From contig NZ_FOUJ01000001.1 in NCBI RefSeq assembly GCF_900114835.1, positions 806,001 to 870,000 of the forward strand: a stretch of DNA of 64,000 nt. Direction: 5' to 3'. The translations under genes were made by a program, and so were the position numbers. Numbering within the stretch: the first letter of the stretch is position 1; the number at the start of each line of letters is the position of its first letter. Of this stretch, positions 45,966-54,649 are shown piece by piece. The stretch is from Methanolobus profundi (GTDB taxonomy: Archaea; Halobacteriota; Methanosarcinia; Methanosarcinales; Methanosarcinaceae). Under the pieces are notes generated by a model. That model searched no databases, was not told the origin of the DNA, and worked only from the letters and a program-made list of their open reading frames with translations.

Positions 45966-46871
45966 TCAACCTTTTCCACGGGTTGCGGTTTTACCGGGCT
46001 TGCTGGATTTCTCACAATACTCGATGATCATACCTGCAATATCCTTACCGGTGGCTTTCTCAATACCCTCGAGTCCAGGGCTTGAATTTACTTCCATTAC
46101 CACAGGTCCATGATTGGAGCGTAAGATATCGACACCTGCTACATTGAGCCCCATGATCTTTGCTGCACGTACTACGGTGGACCTTTCCTCAGGTGTTATC
46201 CTGATGACCTCGGCAGTACCCCCCCTGTGTATGTTCGATCTGAACTCTCCTTTTGCAGCCTGTCTTTTTATGGATGCTACAACTTTACCGCCGATCACAA
46301 AACAACGGATATCTGCACCATTTGCTTCACTGATATATTCCTGCACCAGAATATTGGCTTTTACACCCATGAAACCTTCGATCACACTCTCAGCAGCTTT
46401 CTGTGTTTCGGCCAGTACTACACCAATTCCCTGTGTACCTTCAAGCAATTTAATGACAAGGGGTGCACCACCTACCATTTTGATCATGTCCTTTATGTCA
46501 TCTGGCTTACTTGCATATCCGGTTACAGGCAGACCAATACCCTCACGGGATAGCAGCTGCAGAGAACGTAATTTGTCTCTGGAGCGTGTGATAGCAACTG
46601 ATTCATTCAAAGGGAATACTCCCATCATTTCGAATTGTCGAAGAATTGCAGCACCATAGAATGTTACAGATGCACCTATACGGGGAATGACAACATCAAA
46701 GTTATCAAGTTCTTCTCCTTTGTAGTGAATAGAAGGCTTGTGAGAGGTTATGTTCATATAAGCTCTCAATACATCTATTACCTGTACTTCGTGTCCTTTT
46801 GCTTCTGCTGCTTCAATTAAACGACGGGATGAATATAGATTTGGATTTCTTGACAATAAGGCAATTTTCAT
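45966..46871 (-). CDS. rimK: RimK-family ATP-grasp ligase
   Basis: A 301-residue ATP-grasp enzyme of the RimK family, which joins L-glutamate to a carboxylate (ribosomal protein S6 tail in E. coli; cofactor F420 or tetrahydrosarcinapterin in methanogens). Signatures: [67 protein letters not shown] and the metal site [15 protein letters not shown]. Its ATG shares one base with the stop of the preceding gene (TAATG). The acceptor here is unknown. Confidence 0.93.
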   Translation of the reverse strand: MKIALLSRNPNLYSSRRLIEAAEAKGHEVQVIDVLRAYMNITSHKPSIHYKGEELDNFDVVIPRIGASVTFYGAAILRQFEMMGVFPLNESVAITRSRDKLRSLQLLSREGIGLPVTGYASKPDDIKDMIKMVGGAPLVIKLLEGTQGIGVVLAETQKAAESVIEGFMGVKANILVQEYISEANGADIRCFVIGGKVVASIKRQAAKGEFRSNIHRGGTAEVIRITPEERSTVVRAAKIMGLNVAGVDILRSNHGPVVMEVNSSPGLEGIEKATGKDIAGMIIEYCEKSSKPGKTATRGKG

Positions 46872-47350
46872 TAATCGACCTCAGTTTTGAAAGTATATAC
46901 TTCGCCTAAGTCCGGCTGACCACATATAAAGGACGCGCCGGAATCAACAATGATCTTATTTTTCATAGCACTGCGACCTAATAACATCCTGAAACGCATA
47001 GTATCTCTGTCAGTAAGGGTTATTTCGATCGGATAATGCAGATCTCCGATAATAACGTTCGTTTCTATAACATAACGTAATTCCCGATGTCCTCCAGAAT
47101 CGGTTACCTGTCTTCTGTCTATAACAGGCGCTGTGCATTCGATATAATGCTCCTGGTCCTTCTGGATCGGATGAACAAAGAATCTGACCATCTCAATTCC
47201 GTTCTCTTCGTATACCTCTACATTAAAAGCATGTAATGCAGATGTTCTGGCCCCTGTGTCCACTTTCGCCTTAATAGCATGTAAACCCAGATCAGGTAAT
47301 GCAACCCATTCACGCCATCCAAGAATTAATTGACCATTATTTTTGCACAT
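46871..47350 (-). CDS. Retropepsin-like 'ATP-dependent zinc protease' (RimK-associated)
   Basis: A 159-residue protein of the PF05618-type family: [31 protein letters not shown] carries a DTGA aspartic-protease-like motif, and [10 protein letters not shown] follows. Such proteins are often fused to or next to RimK and may cleave what RimK adds or mature a substrate. First gene of the three-gene operon. Predicted start ATG 47350. Confidence 0.85.
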   Translation of the reverse strand: MCKNNGQLILGWREWVALPDLGLHAIKAKVDTGARTSALHAFNVEVYEENGIEMVRFFVHPIQKDQEHYIECTAPVIDRRQVTDSGGHRELRYVIETNVIIGDLHYPIEITLTDRDTMRFRMLLGRSAMKNKIIVDSGASFICGQPDLGEVYTFKTEVD

Positions 47351-47537
47351 AAGAACCTGTTAAAATGTAAGATGTTGTTTTTATCGTAGTTTATTCCATG
47401 ATCTTAAAGATTTCTTCAGTATATATTATCTGTGTTAGTATAAGAGTATTTTACTGATCAGATCAAGACCTAAAGAAGTATTCAGGCATCCTGAGTATCT
47501 GTTTCTCCTATATAAGGTCAAGGATGAACTATTGACC

Positions 47538-47891
47538 CTAATAGATGCCCAGTATCAGTAGAATAATGACAATTCCAAAAAGAATGAACTGAGGTGCTGA
47601 TGCTTTGATAGTTTCTGTTTCTGTTTCTTTGATGCAGATGGCCACAAATACTACCAGACCACAGGTCACCATCATAAGAATAAAAACCGGAAGGATGTAA
47701 TTGAAGTAAAAGGCAGAATATGCCGATCCAAGTCCCTGCAATAATAAAACAACAGACATCTGATGATATGGAACATAACCTGCTATGCTGCGCTGTTCTT
47801 TTTTCTGGAAATAGTTCCTTTCCCCAAATACAATATGAAGGATACACAGGCATATGAGCAAGATACCGGATAACAGCAGATAGATGTTCAT
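47538..47891 (-). CDS. Small membrane protein, unknown
   Basis: A 117-residue protein with four predicted membrane helices (first MNIYLLLSGILLICLCILHIVFG). No family recognised. The ATG at 47891 follows GAGAGGTCAG; the frame stays open to 47951 but without support. Another frame over the same bases (47518-47853) is a shadow. Confidence 0.65.
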   Translation of the reverse strand: MNIYLLLSGILLICLCILHIVFGERNYFQKKEQRSIAGYVPYHQMSVVLLLQGLGSAYSAFYFNYILPVFILMMVTCGLVVFVAICIKETETETIKASAPQFILFGIVIILLILGIY

Positions 47892-48043
47892 ATCTGACCT
47901 CTCACATAATAGGATTCTCTCAACTTGATATATTTTAGACCATCGTAACATTCATACTTTTCCATATTATGACCTTTTCATTTTTGAAGACCATCTGACA
48001 GATTTCAAAAAGTTATAATATGATGAAATAAATTAATATAACT

Positions 48044-48391
48044 ATGAACATTATCCTTGAACGGATCCTACGAAGAAGTTGCTGTAAAATTGGCATTTTT
48101 CTGATCATAATACTGGTCATCATGGTATTTTCAGGGTTCATGATGTACTATATAGAAGGGAAGAATAATGGCTTCTCCACTATTGTATTAGCCGTCTACT
48201 GGGCATTTACAACGTTAATAACAGTAGGATATGGGGACATAACACCGCAGACAGGTTCAGGCAGGACCATTGCTATACTGCTTCAGACACTTGGATATAC
48301 TCTCTTTATAATACCTGTTATCGTTGTTCTATACGAGATCGTGAATGCGTTCCTTGACGAATTCACCCGGACCGGCAACAAAGATACATAA
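48044..48391 (+). CDS. Two-helix potassium channel subunit
   Basis: A 115-residue ion channel of the KcsA-like two-TM type: outer helix (about 15-36), pore helix and filter TTLITVGYGDITP (residues 61-73), inner helix (about 83-105). The filter TVGYGD is intact, so it should be K+-selective. There is no RCK or sensor domain. A single chain would form a tetramer. No clear ribosome binding site. Confidence 0.88.
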   Translation: MNIILERILRRSCCKIGIFLIIILVIMVFSGFMMYYIEGKNNGFSTIVLAVYWAFTTLITVGYGDITPQTGSGRTIAILLQTLGYTLFIIPVIVVLYEIVNAFLDEFTRTGNKDT

Positions 48392-48442
48392 TGCTTAATA
48401 TGAGCTCAGGTCTTGTAAATATTCAAAGAAAAGGTTGGATAT

Positions 48443-49153
48443 ATGGAATACAAAAGGCTGTTCAGGGATTCTTTCAGTATTGTCATTGGCAATATCATAC
48501 CTTACGGACTTGCAGCTCTTATTCTCACATTTGCATCAATGCTGATCATAACCGCTCCGCCCTTGCTCTATGGATTTATCTCAATGCTCATAAAAGGAGC
48601 ACGACAGGAAAAAGTAAGGACCACTGATGTATTCGATGGTTTCCGTTCCGGTAACTTCCTGAGGAGCTGGATATACTTCATTTTCATGATAGCTGTGGTT
48701 ATCCTGCTAATGATCGCATGGATGGTGCTTTATATCTTTGCAGGGATCCTCATGATAATTTTTGGTTCATTGGCGGGTCCGGTATTTTCTGAAACAATGG
48801 TTATTTCCATCCTGATCATAGTTTCGCTTGTCCTGGCCTGCATAGTTGCCATACCGGCTATCCTTATCGTCTATGTGCTCCCCCTTTTTGTAATAAAAGA
48901 GTATTCGATAACCAATGCAATATCAGAAAGCATCAAAATGGTAAAGGGACACTTAATTGCCAGTACGATAATATGCACTGTCATTGCACTTATCGCTCTG
49001 GCAGGTTCACTACCTTATTACATTGGTCTATTTTTTCACTGGCCACAATGGTTCAGCTTACTTCTTTATTTTGGAGGGATCATCCTGACAACCCCTCTCA
49101 GTCAGCAGATACTTGTGAATACCACTTTTGAACTGATGGGAACTGAGTTGTAA
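48443..49153 (+). CDS. DUF4013-like polytopic membrane protein
   Basis: A 236-residue protein with five to six membrane helices, opening with YKRLFRDSFSIVIGNIIPYGLAALI and holding YVLPLFVIKEYSITNAISESIKMVKGH near 150-176. This is the pattern of DUF4013 and related membrane proteins of unknown role. AAGGTTGGAT lies about four bases before the ATG. It follows the channel gene by 51 bp. Confidence 0.7.
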   Translation: MEYKRLFRDSFSIVIGNIIPYGLAALILTFASMLIITAPPLLYGFISMLIKGARQEKVRTTDVFDGFRSGNFLRSWIYFIFMIAVVILLMIAWMVLYIFAGILMIIFGSLAGPVFSETMVISILIIVSLVLACIVAIPAILIVYVLPLFVIKEYSITNAISESIKMVKGHLIASTIICTVIALIALAGSLPYYIGLFFHWPQWFSLLLYFGGIILTTPLSQQILVNTTFELMGTEL

Positions 49154-49226
49154 AAAAGTATAGATATGCCCTGTAATACTTTCATATAAATCACAAACCT
49201 TAATACATACCCGATACCATAAAAAA

Positions 49227-51557
49227 ATGGGAATGGAGAACGAAACAGGCAGGATAAGGATGGACAGTTCATCCGACACGGACGAAGACGATGTCGGACT
49301 TGCACAACGCTACAAGACAATTGTGGAGCTGACAGTAGATGGTTTCTGGTACATTGATGAATATGGCAATATCCTCGATGTGAACACCAGATATTGCAGT
49401 ATGACAGGTTACTCCTATAATGAAGTGATCAGTAGCCCTATATGGGATATAGAAGCAGATATGAACAGATCACAGGTCATATATCAGATAGACCGGACCA
49501 AAAAACTTGGTAAAGCCCTTTTTGAGACCCATCATTTTAAAAAAGATGGCAGTCTGATCGATCTTGAAGTGAGTGCAACATATATTGACTATGGGACACC
49601 TGGTCTGCTCTGTTTTCTCAGAGATATAACCGATCGTAAAGAACTTGAACAGAAACTTCAGGAAAGTGAAAGGAGCAAAACCGTCCTGCTCTCTAATCTT
49701 CATGGAATGGCATACCGTTGTGATTATGACAGGGACTGGACCATGCGTTTTGTCTCAGAAGGTTGCTACGAGCTTACGGGCTACCAGACTGAAGACCTTT
49801 TAGGGAACCGGCTGATCTCCTTCAACGATATAATAGAACCCGGATACAGGGATAAAATATGGAATAAATGGGCTGAGGTACTTTCAAGAAAAGAGACATT
49901 TCAGGCTGAATACCGGATCCTCACTGCTTCGGGAGAAGTGAAATGGGTCTGGGAACAGGGTAAGGGTATCTTTGATGACAAAGGCAACGTGATAGCCCTG
50001 GAAGGTTTCATTACTGATGTTACAAGACAGAAAACAATAGAAGAAGAACTGAGGGAAAGTGAAAGACTTTTCAGGACCACTCTTTATAGCATAGGGGATG
50101 CGGTCATTACCACGGATATTCATGGAAACCTGAAGCAAATGAACCTGATCGCTGAAGAGCTCACCGGATGGGGAGAAAAGGAAGCAAGTGGAAAACAACT
50201 GGAGGATATTCTGGTCATCATCAATGAGAATACCAGGGAACCGGTAGATATCCCGATCCGTGAAGTACTAAGAGTTGGAGAAGTGGTCGGACTGGCAAAC
50301 CACATACTGTTGATCTCAAGGAACGGTATGGAAATACCTGTCGCAGATAGTGCTTCTCCTATAATCAATGAGGATGATGAGGTCATTGGGGTGGTACTCG
50401 TCTTCCGTGACCAGACTGAAGAACGTGCTGCCAGAGAAGCAATAGCTGAAAGTGAAGCACGCTTCCGTCTTCTTGTTGAAAGTGCGCCGGAAGCTATCTT
50501 TGTTCAGACGGACTGGCGATTCGCTTATCTTAATCCCAAAACATTGAAGCTTCTTGGAGCTGCTTCTCCTGCACAGCTATTGGGTAAGAACGTTATTGAC
50601 CATTTCGATACCAGGTCACAGGATACTGTGAAAGAACTTATCCATGGTCTGAAAGGAGATAAACAGGATGTTCACCTCGTAGAAGAAACATTCATTCGTC
50701 TTGATGGAAGCTCATTTGTTGCAGAGGTAGCAGTGGTTCCTATCAACTATGGTGGAGCAGATAGTGTTCTGGTGTTCTTCCGCGATATCACAGAAAGGAA
50801 GGAAGCTGAAGAAGCGATCATTAAAGCTAAAATGGCATCTGATATTGCCAATCGCAGTAAAAGTGAGTTCCTGGCCAATACAAGTCATGAACTCCGTACT
50901 CCTCTTAGTTCTATCATTGGTTTTTCCGATCTGCTCATAGAAGGAACTATGGGTGAGCTCAATGAAAAACAAAAAAGATATGTTACAACCATAAACAAGA
51001 GTGGTAACCTCCTTTTGAACCTTATAAACAATATACTTGATCTTTCTCAGATAGAATTTGGTGAGATGGATCTGGAGTGTGTGAAGTTTGACATTGTCGA
51101 TGCTATAAATGATGTGCATTCAATGATCTCCATACTCTCTTCCAGGAAGAACATAAGCATTGATATGGATATTGATCTGCCCCAAAGAATGGTCGTGGCT
51201 GACAATGAAAAGATCAAAGAGATCCTTTACAATCTGCTGGACAATGCATTGAAGTTCACTCCGGATGGCGGCAGGATAACTATCCGCGCTATTCAGAAGG
51301 ATACTGGTTTCATCCAGTTGTCTGTTAGTGACACAGGGATCGGCATCCCAAAAGATGATATTAATAAGATATTTGAGCCATTTTATCAGAGCGATGGTTC
51401 AACAACACGCAGATATAGTGGTACAGGCCTTGGTCTGACCATAATCAAAAAATTCGTGAAAATGCACGGTGGAAATATCTGGGTAAAAAGTGAACCTGGA
51501 AAAGGAAGTGCCTTCTTTTTCACGATACCTGTTTTAACAGACTGTACTGAAAGATAA
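49227..51557 (+). CDS. Multi-PAS sensor histidine kinase
   Basis: A 776-residue soluble kinase. Four PAS units (about 25-150, 150-280, 280-405, 405-530) are each followed by a DITDRK/DVTRQK-type linker. HisKA holds His554 in SHELRTPLS, and the HATPase holds N-box LLDNALKFTPDGG, DTGIGIPKDD and SGTGLGLTIIKKF. No membrane helix, receiver domain or neighbouring regulator. No ribosome binding site is visible, and a TATA-like CATATAAAT near 49183-49191 suggests a leader of only about 15 nt. Confidence 0.92.
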   Translation: MGMENETGRIRMDSSSDTDEDDVGLAQRYKTIVELTVDGFWYIDEYGNILDVNTRYCSMTGYSYNEVISSPIWDIEADMNRSQVIYQIDRTKKLGKALFETHHFKKDGSLIDLEVSATYIDYGTPGLLCFLRDITDRKELEQKLQESERSKTVLLSNLHGMAYRCDYDRDWTMRFVSEGCYELTGYQTEDLLGNRLISFNDIIEPGYRDKIWNKWAEVLSRKETFQAEYRILTASGEVKWVWEQGKGIFDDKGNVIALEGFITDVTRQKTIEEELRESERLFRTTLYSIGDAVITTDIHGNLKQMNLIAEELTGWGEKEASGKQLEDILVIINENTREPVDIPIREVLRVGEVVGLANHILLISRNGMEIPVADSASPIINEDDEVIGVVLVFRDQTEERAAREAIAESEARFRLLVESAPEAIFVQTDWRFAYLNPKTLKLLGAASPAQLLGKNVIDHFDTRSQDTVKELIHGLKGDKQDVHLVEETFIRLDGSSFVAEVAVVPINYGGADSVLVFFRDITERKEAEEAIIKAKMASDIANRSKSEFLANTSHELRTPLSSIIGFSDLLIEGTMGELNEKQKRYVTTINKSGNLLLNLINNILDLSQIEFGEMDLECVKFDIVDAINDVHSMISILSSRKNISIDMDIDLPQRMVVADNEKIKEILYNLLDNALKFTPDGGRITIRAIQKDTGFIQLSVSDTGIGIPKDDINKIFEPFYQSDGSTTRRYSGTGLGLTIIKKFVKMHGGNIWVKSEPGKGSAFFFTIPVLTDCTER

Positions 51558-51902
51558 TAGAACACCTATATAGAGTACTTATTTTTATCTATAGACCTAT
51601 TTATTCTTTATACTATTTTTAAGTGATATTTACCATTTATATTTATTTATATACCTCTAAATCCTCTATTAATAGATTCAATAGTTATTCAAGCACTGAT
51701 AAGCATTTCAAATCATTTTAAACTTGAATAAATAGATTAGGATGTATATAGGCATCTAATATCTTCTAAGAATTAGTTTTATATATCTAATATGCTATTA
51801 TCCAAATAATATCAAGTATTTATTAGAATAAACTAGTATAGTCTTTTTTTACAACTTACTAGCTCCTTATAGTACTTGTTTTCCAACATAAAAGGAGTAG
51901 AT
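51558..51902. promoter_or_regulatory. AT-rich intergenic region before the decarboxylase gene
   Basis: 345 bp, strongly AT-rich, with many TATA-like runs and repeated ATCTAATA/AATAGATT pieces but no clear inverted repeat and no reading frame. AAGGAG at 51890-51895 is the ribosome binding site of the next gene. Confidence 0.5.
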
Positions 51903-53075
51903 ATGAGAAAAGAGCAATATGAATTCCCTCTAGATGATCTCATCTCTGAGGACGACTTTAAAAAGATCAAAGAATTTTCCAGGGACAAAGAGACTCCCTT
52001 TCTTATTATAGATCTGGACAAAGTCGAAAAAAGGTACGATGAACTTGTAGAGAACATGCCTTTTGTTAAGATATACTATGCAATGAAGGCAAATCCACTT
52101 GATGAGGTAATTCTGTCTCTCAAGAACAAGGGATCGAATTTTGATGCAGCAACTATTTACGAGATAGACCAGCTTTTAAGGCTGGGCGTGGAACCGGAAC
52201 GGATCAGCTATGGCAATACTATCAAAAAGGAAAAAGATGTTGCCTATGCATATCAGAAAGGTATAAGGATGTTTGCCACAGATTCAGAAAGCGATCTGCG
52301 GAAAATTGCCAATAATGCCCCAGGTTCACGTGTATTCTTCCGTCTGCTAACTGAAAGTGACGGAGCTGATTGGCCTCTTTCACGTAAGTTCGGATCACAT
52401 CCTGATGTTATCTATGAACTGATAATTCTGGCACATGAACTGGGATTGGAACCATACGGACTTTCATTCCATGTAGGTTCACAACAACGTGATATCGGAC
52501 AATGGGACAATGCCATTTCAAAATGTAAGTACCTTTTTGAAGCTGTTGCTTTACACGGTATAAAACTCCAAATGATAAATCTTGGCGGAGGTTTTCCTGC
52601 CAAATATATCTCACCTGCAAATGAACTTGAAACATATGCTCATGAGATCCTCCGTTTCATATGGGAAGACTTCGGGGAAGATCATCCTGAAATAATAATA
52701 GAGCCGGGACGTTCACTTACCGCAGATGCCGGTATGATCGTGACCGAGGTTATAATGATCTCAAAGAAAGCAAAGCTCAATCAGTATAAGTGGGTATACC
52801 TTGATATCGGTAAATTCGGCGGGCTCATTGAGACCCTTGATGAATGCATAAAATATCCCATTTACACCGAATGCAAAGGTTATGAAGAAGAGGTCATACT
52901 AGCAGGTCCTACATGTGACAGCATGGATATTCTCTATGAAGATCACAAATACGTTTTCCCTGATACCCTCAACGAAGGAGAACGCCTCTATATCTTTACC
53001 ACCGGTGCATATACACAGAGCTATAGTTCCGTGTCGTTCAATGGTTTCCCACCATTGAAAGCATACGTGGTCTGA
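51903..53075 (+). CDS. PLP-dependent ornithine/lysine-type decarboxylase (alanine-racemase fold)
   Basis: A 390-residue group IV decarboxylase. Lys62 in YYAMKAN binds PLP, LSFHVGSQQRD and the glycine-rich NLGGGFPAKY anchor the phosphate, and Cys338 in AGPTCDSMD comes from the partner subunit. The family makes putrescine or cadaverine, or decarboxylates diaminopimelate; AGPTCDSMD and the 390-residue length favour ornithine/lysine. ATG 51903 is preferred to 51876 because of AAGGAG. It stands alone and ends in a strong hairpin. Confidence 0.88.
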   Translation: MRKEQYEFPLDDLISEDDFKKIKEFSRDKETPFLIIDLDKVEKRYDELVENMPFVKIYYAMKANPLDEVILSLKNKGSNFDAATIYEIDQLLRLGVEPERISYGNTIKKEKDVAYAYQKGIRMFATDSESDLRKIANNAPGSRVFFRLLTESDGADWPLSRKFGSHPDVIYELIILAHELGLEPYGLSFHVGSQQRDIGQWDNAISKCKYLFEAVALHGIKLQMINLGGGFPAKYISPANELETYAHEILRFIWEDFGEDHPEIIIEPGRSLTADAGMIVTEVIMISKKAKLNQYKWVYLDIGKFGGLIETLDECIKYPIYTECKGYEEEVILAGPTCDSMDILYEDHKYVFPDTLNEGERLYIFTTGAYTQSYSSVSFNGFPPLKAYVV

Positions 53076-53077
53076 TC

Positions 53078-53106
53078 GGAAAAGGTATTACCTTTTCCTA
53101 TTTTAT
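53078..53106 (+). terminator. Hairpin plus T-rich tail after decarboxylase gene
   Basis: Perfect stem GGAAAAGGT (53078-53086) / ACCTTTTCC (53090-53098), loop ATT, then TATTTTATT. Confidence 0.8.
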
Positions 53107-53128
53107 TCACGTTCTTTCTATATTCTGA

Positions 53129-54580
53129 TCAGGCAGTGGACCAGTCACTGTAAACATATGAAGCCCCGGCATTGTCGCCCCATGCCCATATGCCCACACG
53201 ATATATCTGTCCTGCAGGGACATGGAGGTCTGACACGGAATATGTCACCTTTTCATCAACAGCAAGATCAAGACCCGTGTCTGTTTCCAGGTCATCCCAT
53301 ACCATGCCATCAGCGCTTGTTTCAAGGGTGGCATATATCACAAGATCCTTAGCAGATATAGAACCAACATTCTCGACCTCTATGTCAAGGTCAACGTAGG
53401 TAACCTGTCCGATACTTTTTCCAGTGCCACTGAATCCTATACTAAGTTCCGGGTGTCCTTCTGAGATCGGCACTACTGTACCCTCAAAGTCCGCATATTC
53501 ATCAGGAATGACACCAACATCCCATCCCGAGTTCGTGGTCTCAAGATAATAGTATCGAATGCCTGAATATTCGTAGTAGCTACCTTCAAGAGCAGAATTG
53601 CCCTTTACACCTACTGCCATATGTCCTGGTAATTCTATAAGTGCCACACCATAACCCATATCATAGAGCAGGGATGCCAAAAGGATCGAAGAATCCTCAC
53701 AATCCCCTCCGCCATGGTATAATGTCTCGAAAGGGAAACGTGGATATTCATCGTAACCTGCTGAAGCACTATCACTTACATACGGGAGTGACTGAACGAA
53801 TGTCATGGCAATATAGGGGATATCATTCCTGCTATAGCCTTTCTCCTCAGCAAGTTCACCAAGCTGGGAGCTTATCTGAGATATAAGTTCATCGTCATAA
53901 GGGTCATTTACAAAATGAGTGAACTCCCTGTTACGGCTCCTTTCCGAATATGAATCATATGCCTCTATATTGTATTCATACTCCACAACAAATTCCGTGT
54001 TCTCATAATACCATCTATAGGTCCGTACGATAGTATCCTCATTTATTTTGAGATCGCTCTCTATTACTTTCCCTTCATAGGTATCAACCTCAAGGGTTAT
54101 TTCCGGCCTGACGGTGTAAGTGAGTTCCACAAAAAAGCTATTGTCCAGAATGCTGTTAACATGGACAGAATAGATAACATTCAGATCATTGGTGTCTTTC
54201 ACATTATAGGTAGAACCTACTAGCATGCTACCGGAAGCATATTCGTTCCCATCCTTCCTGAGCGATACCCGGATCTTACCTTCATCTTTATTGATGGTAA
54301 GTACTTTCAATGAATAATTGTTCTCAAGTTCAAGGATGCCTGTTCTTTTAATGGAAGCAGTATATGTGGAACTATAGAGGTCCATATTATCAATAAGTGA
54401 CATATTATCCGGGGAAAGTTCTTCAAGAACAGCGTCGTTCTCATCACCACTGATCGCATCAATATTGTTATCCCCATTATAGGTCGTAGGCTGATCAGTT
54501 ATGCACCCTGATGAGACAATAAGGCTAAAGACTATAATGGCTGTGATGAAGAGGACATGATGTTTTTTCAGTAAATTCAT
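53129..54580 (-). CDS. Transglutaminase-like lipoprotein
   Basis: A 483-residue exported protein. The signal ends in the lipobox VSSGC (Cys26), so it is probably lipid-anchored outside the membrane. A transglutaminase-like domain holds the nucleophile Cys in GGGDCEDSSILLASLLYDMGY and His in LPGHMAVGV. The C-terminal ~90 residues form a CARDB-like beta domain. Such proteins cleave or crosslink amide bonds at the cell surface; the substrate is unknown. AGAGAGAT precedes the ATG. Confidence 0.85.
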   Translation of the reverse strand: MNLLKKHHVLFITAIIVFSLIVSSGCITDQPTTYNGDNNIDAISGDENDAVLEELSPDNMSLIDNMDLYSSTYTASIKRTGILELENNYSLKVLTINKDEGKIRVSLRKDGNEYASGSMLVGSTYNVKDTNDLNVIYSVHVNSILDNSFFVELTYTVRPEITLEVDTYEGKVIESDLKINEDTIVRTYRWYYENTEFVVEYEYNIEAYDSYSERSRNREFTHFVNDPYDDELISQISSQLGELAEEKGYSRNDIPYIAMTFVQSLPYVSDSASAGYDEYPRFPFETLYHGGGDCEDSSILLASLLYDMGYGVALIELPGHMAVGVKGNSALEGSYYEYSGIRYYYLETTNSGWDVGVIPDEYADFEGTVVPISEGHPELSIGFSGTGKSIGQVTYVDLDIEVENVGSISAKDLVIYATLETSADGMVWDDLETDTGLDLAVDEKVTYSVSDLHVPAGQIYRVGIWAWGDNAGASYVYSDWSTA

Positions 54581-54649
54581 GTTATCTCTCTGAATATTAT
54601 TTGTCAGAAGTGATTATCTGTCCATATCAATGATAAACTTTCTTTCAGT

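Noticed and set aside
47518-47853. 111-residue frame inside the small membrane protein gene
   Set aside because: The alternative frame at 47538-47891 has a ribosome binding site and four regular membrane helices.
48391-48627. 78-residue frame overlapping the DUF4013-like gene
   Set aside because: Shadow of the well-supported membrane-protein gene, which has a good ribosome binding site.
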